Assembly: GCF_025602895.1 (NCBI RefSeq)
Contig: NW_026516551.1
Coordinates: 1-23,568 of the forward strand
Reading direction: 5' to 3'
Source: Polychytrium aggregatum
Taxonomy: Eukaryota; Chytridiomycota; Chytridiomycetes; Polychytriales
DNA length: 23,568 nucleotides
Shown here: positions 18,435-23,568 of the stretch, in pieces
How positions within the stretch are numbered: position 1 is the first letter of the stretch
Layout: every line of letters begins with the position of its first letter
The notes under the pieces: model-generated
The model's input: only the letters and a program-made list of their open reading frames with translations
What the model was told of the DNA's origin: nothing
Database searches by the model: none
Made by a program: the position numbers and the translations under genes

Positions 18435-18668
18435 ATGAGCAGAAGCCTTGTCATGTCGGCCAAGGAGATTTTCAAGCGTTTTATTGAGTATCTCAAAGAG
18501 AACGGCAGCGAAGCCCAGCGCACGACCGGCCGTGCTCTCTCCAATACATTCGACACCATCTTGGGACATTTGAGTGAGCCGATCTTTGTGGATATGTGCG
18601 GGGACGTCAACTCGTCGATTCTGCGGGATGTGTCCTTCTTTGAAGCAGCCCGTGACCCCAAGGGACGG
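18435..18668 (+). pseudogene. Unknown gene, first 78 codons, cut by A-III
   Basis: ATG at 18435 (MSRSLVMSAK), with a second in-frame ATG at 18453 that could be the true start. The frame runs 78 codons to the A-III LTR with no stop and then continues into the LTR. The visible part is soluble and helical (KEIFKRFIEYLKENG; LSNTFDTILGHLSEPIF), with no motif I recognise. TATATT (about 18420) lies just upstream. The remainder should lie beyond A-III and B-II, outside the window. The bases at the junction, GACGG (18664-18668), would be the left half of the A-III target duplication. Confidence 0.65.
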
Positions 18669-18977
18669 TGTAGGAGATGGTATCTCCGACGCTGTGCTGC
18701 GCGTACTGCGCGTACTGCGCGGCGCAGTGGGTCGTGACCTGTGCTGCGCTTTGCGTTTTCACGCACCGCAGGCAGGCCACCGCAGGGTATACCTGCGGGT
18801 TGCCCCCGTTCCCCCCGTTTGTCTGGAGTTCGGTTTTATCGTGAATAAACGTAAGTGCTCCCCGAGCTCACCCGTCCGCTAGAGTAGCCTAGCACCGCCC
18901 TGTTCTGCCCCGTCCTGTCTTGTCTTGTACCCCCTCCCTCCCCGTCTTGCCCCAACGTCCCAGTAGTGGACGTTACA
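18669..18977 (+). repeat. 5' LTR of A-III (309 bp)
   Basis: TGTAGGAGATGG to GGACGTTACA. Inverted repeats lie at 18673-18678/18682-18687 (GGAGAT/ATCTCC), 18780-18786/18792-18798 (CCGCAGG/CCTGCGG, around GTATA) and 18954-18960/18968-18974 (AACGTCC/GGACGTT). AATAAA is at 18844-18849. A GCGCGTACT unit is repeated near 18697-18720. Confidence 0.95.
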
Positions 18978-18989
18978 TGGTAGCATCGG
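18978..18989 (+). other. tRNA primer-binding site of A-III
   Basis: TGGTAGCATCGG directly after the LTR. It starts with TGG and fits initiator tRNA-Met for at least eight bases. Confidence 0.65.
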
Positions 18990-19099
18990 AAATCCTCGTC
19001 TTGTTTTCGTCCTGTTTGTCCTCTTTCTAGATCCTCAAGCTGGATCCCGCCTCTCTTGCCGACCGACTCTCCTCTCTGTCCCTGGAGCCTGCCCCTGCC

Positions 19100-19921
19100 A
19101 TGAGCAACCCCCGCCCACTTCCGGAAGCCTTCCTCAAGACCTTCCGTGCCCCAGTGTTTACTGGGAAGAGCCGCTCCTCCTCGGTGGAGGACTGGCTGCA
19201 GCAACTCGAGGACTACCTCGATGCTGCCCAAGTCGCCCCCACCCACCACATCGTCGCCGCCAAGCTCTGCTTAAAGGACCAGGCGTACCGTTGGTACCGC
19301 CGCCAAGGGTTCGACGAGCAGAGCGAAGGTGTGTTTGACGACTTCAAGGACCGCCTCCGTCGCCGCTTCGGCAGCCCCAATGCTGAACTCATTGCCCGTG
19401 ACAAGCTATACTCTCTCGTGCAGCGTGGTTCTGTGACCCGCTACATCGAGGAGTTTGAAGACCTCTCCTCCCAGATTGAGGAGCTGGGCTCTGCTGATGC
19501 GATGTACCTCTTCCAGAAGGGCCTCAAGCCCAAGATCAGAGAGTACATCGCCAGCAACCCTGATGCCCGCAAGTCCCTGGACGTGATGATGGACGTTGCC
19601 GAGAACCTCGACAACGTCCAGTACCATGGCCGCCAGTTCTACCCGCAGCTGGCAGGCGGCCATCGGTCTCATCACGTCCCAGCCCGTCCGCCTCGCCCGG
19701 CCCCGCCCGCAAGACCCATGCCTGAGCCCATGGACGTTGACGTCAACGCCATGGAGGCTCGTGGCCCTCCCCGCTCCCGGTTCCAGCAAGCTGCCACTGT
19801 CTCCCCCAAGGACAGACAGAAGCAGGAGGACCTCCGCCATGGTTCCTGCTTCTTCTGTCACCGACCGGGACACCAGGCCAAGGAGTGCCCCATGAAGTCG
19901 GGAAACGGCCGACCCTACTAG
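19100..19921 (+). CDS. gag: Gag of element A-III
   Basis: Intact 273-residue Gag, ATG 19100 to TAG 19919-19921, identical in sequence to the A-I and A-II copies. Capsid-like body, proline-rich linker and CCHC knuckle (C250, C253, H258, C263). The 110-bp leader between PBS and ATG holds no ORF of note. Its pol is destroyed downstream by B-II. Confidence 0.93.
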   Translation: MSNPRPLPEAFLKTFRAPVFTGKSRSSSVEDWLQQLEDYLDAAQVAPTHHIVAAKLCLKDQAYRWYRRQGFDEQSEGVFDDFKDRLRRRFGSPNAELIARDKLYSLVQRGSVTRYIEEFEDLSSQIEELGSADAMYLFQKGLKPKIREYIASNPDARKSLDVMMDVAENLDNVQYHGRQFYPQLAGGHRSHHVPARPPRPAPPARPMPEPMDVDVNAMEARGPPRSRFQQAATVSPKDRQKQEDLRHGSCFFCHRPGHQAKECPMKSGNGRPY

Positions 19922-20875
19922 GTGGCTCTGGAGCCCTAGTAGGAGACCAACGCCGTGGATTGCTCAATGCAGTCCACGCGTCTCCAGAGGAAGTTCACCT
20001 CGCCCCCTCCCCCGAAGGAGAAACAAACCAAGTGTTGTGCGTCGTGCGAGAGGTGCATGGTGGCGCAAGCCGCCTGCCTCTCCACGAACGTGAAGAGAAA
20101 ACCAAAATTGAAAACCAAAACAAAAAAGAAAATCAAGAACCCTTGAGGGACAGGACCGCCTGTGCCCTCACCCCTGTCAAGTCGTGTGTGTCGGATGCTT
20201 CCGACATGTGTCCGCAAGCCGTGGACGTCGTGTGCAATGGCGTGCTGACGCCGCAGGCCCCCGCAATGGCCGAACCCTATCCAAAATGTCCGAGTGGCCG
20301 TGATGAAGCCAACCAAGACCAAGTGTCGCCCGTTCCCCCAAGTCAAGTCATGGTGCAGGAGGCTGTGCAGGAGGACCATGAAGAGTCCCTGCTGTACCTC
20401 CCTGCCACCGTCCAAGGTCACACCGTCCGAATGATGGTGGACTCTGGAGCAAGCTGCAACTTTGTCAGCAGACGCTTGCTCCAGGAGCTCAACATACATG
20501 CAACCAAGAAGAAGTCGCCGATGAGTGTGGCGCTTGCAGACGATCGTGTGCAGCAGTGCACACACCAAGTGGTCCTGCGAGTGGCCCTCCATCCCAAGTA
20601 CCATCCTGTCCTGTTGTTCCAAGTGATCGACACCAAGTTCGATGCCATCCTCGGCATGAGCTGGCTTGCTCGTGCCGAGCCGACTCCAGTCGTCGACTGG
20701 AAAGGCCGCACTGTCCGTGTTGGCCCTGACATTGTCCTGCAGGGCATGGCCTCACCCAACATGCCACCTCTCCTCTCAGCCATGCAATTCAAGAGGCTGA
20801 TCAAGAAGGACACGTCGTTCCTCTGTGTCGTGCGTGAGGTCGACGACACCGACCAAGCCGGTCCCGGTCCCCCGC
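19885..20875 (+). pseudogene. pol: A-III pol, protease part only, truncated by B-II
   Basis: Pol frame in -1 phase to gag, entered by frameshifting at 19900-19906. The first 330 residues are as in A-II, including the basic linker and the aspartic protease (GAC of DSGAS at 20440). They end just before RT. At 20876 the frame passes into the B-II LTR and stops after about ten residues. Any product would be Gag-protease without RT or integrase. Confidence 0.88.
19900..19943 (+). promoter_or_regulatory. -1 frameshift signal at A-III gag-pol overlap
   Basis: GGGAAAC at 19900-19906, spacer 19907-19913 (7 nt), stem CCTACTAG (19914-19921) with CTAGTAGG (19936-19943), bulge GT (19922-19923), inner GGCT/AGCC (19924-19927/19932-19935), loop CTGG. 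The gag stop TAG is the end of the 5' arm. Confidence 0.85.
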
Positions 20876-21666
20876 TGTTAGGGATAGCTTCTGCTTGTTC
20901 TCCACTTTGACTGCACACTTGGCTGTTCTTTTGCCTTTCTGTTTGTTTGTGTGTAGCTTTGCAGTTCCCCTCCAATTTTCCGCCTTTTGCCTGCCATTTC
21001 CGCTCCTTCCGCACTTCCGTTTCCCCGCGCTGCTCCGCTTCCTTTGTCTTCTTCGCACGCGCCGGTTTGTTTGTGCACGCGCCTTGCTGCGATTGGTTGC
21101 AATTCGGCTGCCGGTCATGTGTCCCACCACCGGTGACTCATGACCTGCCTGACCGCCCCGATCTCTTGTTCATCTCGCATGCATTTGCCCCAACCTTATA
21201 CTTGACCAATCCGCTTCTTGGACGTTGAGTCACATTGCTTCGCCTTTGCACGTTTCTCCTGCCAGGTGCTTCGCTTTTGCTTGCGCCTCCCTCGCTTTGG
21301 TTCTCTGCCTGTCTCGGTGGTCCTTCTCGGCCCTCGTTCGTGCATCGCCCCCTTCGCCCTGCTCGATCGCCCACTTTTCCCTCCCTTGGCCGCCCTTCGC
21401 TGCCAAGTCCGGACTTGTCTATAAATAGCCTGACCCCCGCGATGTGTAGTCGAACCTCAGCGTTCAAAATAGGACTAAATAAAGTGCCTTCTACTTTATT
21501 CTCTGAGTGTTCCTCACGTCTCATTTCGAGACTAGTCTTATCTTGAACGGATCTTTGCTTCCCTCGCTCCCTCTCCGAGTCCACTTCGGACTTTACCCTT
21601 GCCTTCCCTGAGCTCACTTCGAGCTCACTTCTTCTTTTGCCGTTGAGTCCCCTTCGGACTCTAACA
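20876..21666 (+). repeat. 5' LTR of B-II (791 bp)
   Basis: TGTTAGGG to CTCTAACA, same length as the B-I LTR. TGACTCA 21134-21140, TGAGTCA 21226-21232, TATAAATA 21420-21427, self-primer AGCGTTCAAAAT 21459-21470, AATAAA 21478-21483, and four hairpins between 21518 and 21661. Confidence 0.94.
21420..21427 (+). promoter_or_regulatory. TATA box of the B-II LTR
   Basis: TATAAATA, 39 nt upstream of the predicted first base of the RNA (A at 21459). Conserved in B-I. Confidence 0.65.
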
Positions 21667-21668
21667 TC

Positions 21669-21680
21669 ATTTTGAACGCT
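21669..21680 (+). other. Self-primer binding site of B-II
   Basis: ATTTTGAACGCT, two bases after the LTR, is the exact reverse complement of AGCGTTCAAAAT at 21459-21470, 39 nt after the TATA box. No TGG start is present, so a tRNA primer is unlikely. This arrangement matches Tf1/sushi-type elements, whose RNA 5' end folds back on the PBS to prime. Confidence 0.8.
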
Positions 21681-21737
21681 CCCTCTTGGCTTCCCGGCCT
21701 TTCTTCTTCTTTCGCCTCTCTTTCCCTCGTCGATCCG

Positions 21738-22691
21738 ATGGCTGAGCCTGCTGCACCCCCTGCAGACCTCAACGCGTATCTGGCGCGCATGGAGGAGCGT
21801 ATGAACGCCCTCATGACCCAGAACGCTGCTCTCCATCGTCAGATCCAAGATCTGCAAGCTCCCGCCGCCGCTCCCCGCCAGGTCTACCAGGTCAACAAGC
21901 CCAAGGAGTTCCTAGGTTCCCGCGATGAAACGACGGCCTTCCTCGCCCAGTGCCACCTGGTTTTCCTCGCCGATCCTGCCTTCTTCGCGCCCGAGCGCCA
22001 GAAGGTCCTGTACGCCACCTCCTTCCTCCGCGGTGAAGCCTTCAAGTGGTACGAGGCCGCCTTCTACATGGCCAACCGCTTCCCGGCTTCCTTCGCGGAT
22101 TTTGAAGTTGCCCTCAAGTCGACCTTCGGTGAGGACACGGCCTCCTCGCAAGATAAGGCCTTGAACGACCTCAAGCGCTTGGTCCAGCTCAAGTCCTGCC
22201 AAGCCTTCGCCACCCGCTTCGTCCAGCTCGCCGCCCGCGTCCAGACTGATGAACCCACCAAGATGCACTTCTTCAAGGAGGGTTTGAAGTCTGAGGTCAA
22301 GTTCCACCTCATCGGTCTCCGCCCCGCTCCCGCTTCCCTGCCTGAGTTGATCAAGGCAGCGGTCGAGTACGACGATGCCCTCCATCGTCTCAAGATCTCC
22401 TCCCGTTCCCAACCTCCTCCTCCTTCTTCTCGCTCTGCTCCCCATCACCACCATTCTCCCGCGCATGTTTCTTCTTCCTCCTCTTCTGCACCCACTCCCA
22501 TGGACCTTGACTCTGTCTCGGTCCGCCCTGCTAAGCTCTCCGACGTCGAGAAAAAGCGACGTCGTGAGCAGGGTCTCTGCCTGTACTGCGGGGAAAAGTC
22601 TTGTCCCGGCAGTCGCGATGTTCAGCAGTGCCCGGTTCTGGTCAAACGGAACTCGGGAAATGCCCACAGCCGAGCAGCACCTCGCAAGTAA
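21738..22691 (+). CDS. gag: Gag of element B-II
   Basis: I choose ATG 21738 (MAEPAAPPADL). The frame is open upstream through the PBS without another ATG. 317 residues to TAA at 22689-22691. An N-terminal coiled coil (about 11-42, LNAYLARMEERMNALMTQNAAL) precedes a Ty3-type capsid region (about 60-210, with LRGEAFKWYEAAF and FKEGLKSEV), a Ser/Pro/His-rich linker, and a Cys cluster LYCGEKSCPGSRDVQQC near the end. That cluster lacks the His of a normal CCHC knuckle, so RNA binding by it is uncertain. Unlike family A Gag it has a coiled coil and no classic zinc knuckle. Pol overlaps in the -1 frame. Confidence 0.9.
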   Translation: MAEPAAPPADLNAYLARMEERMNALMTQNAALHRQIQDLQAPAAAPRQVYQVNKPKEFLGSRDETTAFLAQCHLVFLADPAFFAPERQKVLYATSFLRGEAFKWYEAAFYMANRFPASFADFEVALKSTFGEDTASSQDKALNDLKRLVQLKSCQAFATRFVQLAARVQTDEPTKMHFFKEGLKSEVKFHLIGLRPAPASLPELIKAAVEYDDALHRLKISSRSQPPPPSSRSAPHHHHSPAHVSSSSSSAPTPMDLDSVSVRPAKLSDVEKKRRREQGLCLYCGEKSCPGSRDVQQCPVLVKRNSGNAHSRAAPRK

Positions 22692-22710
22692 GCGAGGTGG
22701 TCTGTTCGGC
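22655..22710 (+). promoter_or_regulatory. -1 frameshift signal at B-II gag-pol overlap
   Basis: Heptamer G GGA AAT (22655-22661) in gag phase, 7-nt spacer (22662-22668), then a long stem: 22669-22677 pairs with 22702-22710 (nine pairs, one G-U), a 2-nt bulge (22700-22701), then CACCTCGC (22678-22685) pairs with GCGAGGTG (22692-22699) around loop AAGTAA. The gag stop TAA is in the loop. Confidence 0.82.
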
Positions 22711-23568
22711 GATACGAACATCTTCCCCCTCTGACTCGTCATTATCGGACGATAAGCTTCTTCTTCCGGCCACCCTTGTCGTCATGAGTCTTTCTGGCCC
22801 GGTCTCCATCTCCCTTTCTGTCTTTATTGATGATGGATGCACCGCTCTTGCCCTCATTGATCCTGCCTTTGCGGATCTCCATAAACTCTCTCTTATCCCT
22901 CTTTCTACTCCCTACTCCGTTTCCCTTGCTGATGGTTCTTCGGCCGGTTTCATTCGTTTCCAAACCGTTCCTGTGACGTTGACCATTGGTTCCCACACCG
23001 AGTCGATTTCTTTTCTTGTGACTCGACTCTCCACCACTCCCATCACTCTTGGTCTTCCCTGGATGCGCTTGCATAATCCAGTTGTCAATTGGAAGTCCCT
23101 CTCCCTTTCGTTCTCCGATCCCTCTTGCCTTGCTGATGGACACATCCTCGCGGATGTCTCTGCTTCCTCCTTGGACACTTCGTCCCCTTCCGGCTATTCG
23201 CCTCCCCTTCGGGCACTTCGCCCTTTGACTCCTCCCTCCGGTCCTTCCCTTACACCGGTTCCCTCCTTTGGCACTTCGCCTTCCCTTTCTTCCCGCCTTG
23301 ACTCTGCTTCGCTTTCTGAAGAGCCAACGGCTTTATCTTCGCCCGACATTGAGCTCGTTAATGCGGCGAGTCTTCTCCGTCTTTGCACGGGAAGACAAGC
23401 TCGACATTTTCGCTGCCCAAATGGATATCCGTCCTCCTTCGCCGGAGACGTATCCTACGGTGTCGATAAGGTCCGTGCTCACGACGAAGGTGTATGCCGA
23501 GTCTGGCACCCCTGTTGACTCTCGAGGTGTCCCGCTCAAATACAATGAGTTTGGCGACGTTTTCAGCC
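22662..23568 (+). pseudogene. pol: Start of B-II Pol (aspartic protease and linker), frame-broken
   Basis: After the slip the -1 frame reads through a Ser/Thr-rich stretch into a retroviral-type aspartic protease. The active-site loop is FIDDGCTALALID (about 22823-22860), where DSG or DTG is usual. The C-terminal motif ITLGLPWMRLHNPVVNW (about 23043-23093) is typical of this group. The frame holds to about 23368. Beyond it, the family-like sequence (VFAREDKLDIFAAQ, then KYNEFGDVFS at the window edge) is in another frame, and the first frame stops at 23516-23518. So there is a net +1 or -2 nt change between about 23360 and 23380. RT and later domains are outside the window. Confidence 0.82.

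Larger units (their letters stand above)
18669..20875 (+). mobile_element. Ty3/gypsy element A-III, 5' part, cut by B-II
   Basis: Rightward copy of family A with 5' LTR, PBS, gag and the first 330 codons of pol (through the protease). B-II is inserted after CCCGC (20871-20875). The corresponding uninterrupted sequence can be read in A-II near 10530. Its visible part looks identical to A-II. Its opposite orientation to A-I, together with a different flank (GACGG rather than GGAAG), shows a separate insertion. Confidence 0.94.
20876..23568 (+). mobile_element. Ty3/gypsy element B-II, 5' part, inserted in A-III
   Basis: Rightward element with 5' LTR (20876-21666), self-primer site, gag, frameshift signal and the beginning of pol. 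The window ends in the protease-RT linker (frame reading KYNEFGDVFS). The window start (B-I) resumes in the RT about where this would continue, but that is a separate copy. Sequence relationship and LTR place it with B-I. Confidence 0.93.

Noticed and set aside
18697..18725. Short GCGCGTACT direct repeats as a CRISPR-like or satellite array
   Set aside because: Only two to three units with no spacers, internal to each A LTR.
3621..20875. Inverted copies at 3621-5026 and 18669-20875 as terminal inverted repeats of a virus or Maverick/Polinton
   Set aside because: They are the 5' parts of LTR retrotransposons: the same sequence occurs complete with two LTRs and a target duplication at 7267-12733, and the flanking bases differ.
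21672..21737. Gag of B-II starting at 21672
   Set aside because: It would start on TTG inside the primer-binding site; ATG 21738 is the first ATG in frame.
23519..23568. Window end and start joined as one circular element
   Set aside because: The ends fall in the same region of B Pol, but they belong to two copies with different LTRs inserted in different A elements; nothing else supports a circle.

Overview
The window looks like nuclear DNA of a eukaryote, most likely a fungus or another unicellular eukaryote. It is built from Ty3/gypsy LTR retrotransposons (chromoviruses) nested in and around a 13.6-kb island of intron-poor, tightly packed, virus-like genes. I name two families. Family A has 309-bp LTRs, is primed by a tRNA and carries a chromodomain. 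Family B has 791-bp LTRs, is predicted to self-prime in the Tf1/sushi manner and also carries a chromodomain. The host cannot be named from the sequence alone.

Layout. 1-3620: the 3' part of element B-I (+), with Pol broken by two frame shifts and then the 3' LTR. B-I is inserted in 3621-5026, the 5' part of element A-I (-), which comprises the start of pol, gag, PBS and 5' LTR. 5027-7266: C-terminal part of a large phage/giant-virus fibre-like gene (-). 7267-12733: a complete 5467-bp element A-II (-) with matching LTRs and a perfect 5-bp target duplication (GTGAC). 12734-14841: N-terminal part of the same fibre gene. Removing A-II plus one GTGAC copy joins the two parts in frame. 14956-17046: a long AT-rich coiled-coil gene (+), then a 48-codon ORF. 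17172-18365: three compact leftward genes, a small protein, a membrane-anchored SprT/WLM-like metalloprotease, and a second small protein that is a paralogue of the first. 18435-18668: the first 78 codons of a rightward gene cut by element A-III. 18669-20875: 5' part of A-III (+), cut in pol by B-II. 20876-23568: 5' part of element B-II (+), with LTR, self-primer site, gag and the start of pol, which has a frame break.

How it fits together. The fibre-like gene, the HELAH metalloprotease with an N-terminal membrane anchor, the coiled-coil protein and the short intergenic gaps suggest an endogenised large dsDNA virus (Nucleocytoviricota-like). Three family A copies cut two of its genes, and family B copies then landed inside two of those A copies. 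All A copies look identical by eye, so that burst is recent. Both families carry a textbook -1 ribosomal frameshift signal at the gag-pol overlap: a GGGAAAC or GGGAAAT heptamer, a 7-nt spacer and a long bulged stem holding the gag stop codon. The most interesting signals are the interrupted viral fibre gene, the two matched recoding signals, the self-priming complement and hairpin array in the B LTR, and a T7-T8 tract 22-31 nt before every leftward viral ATG.
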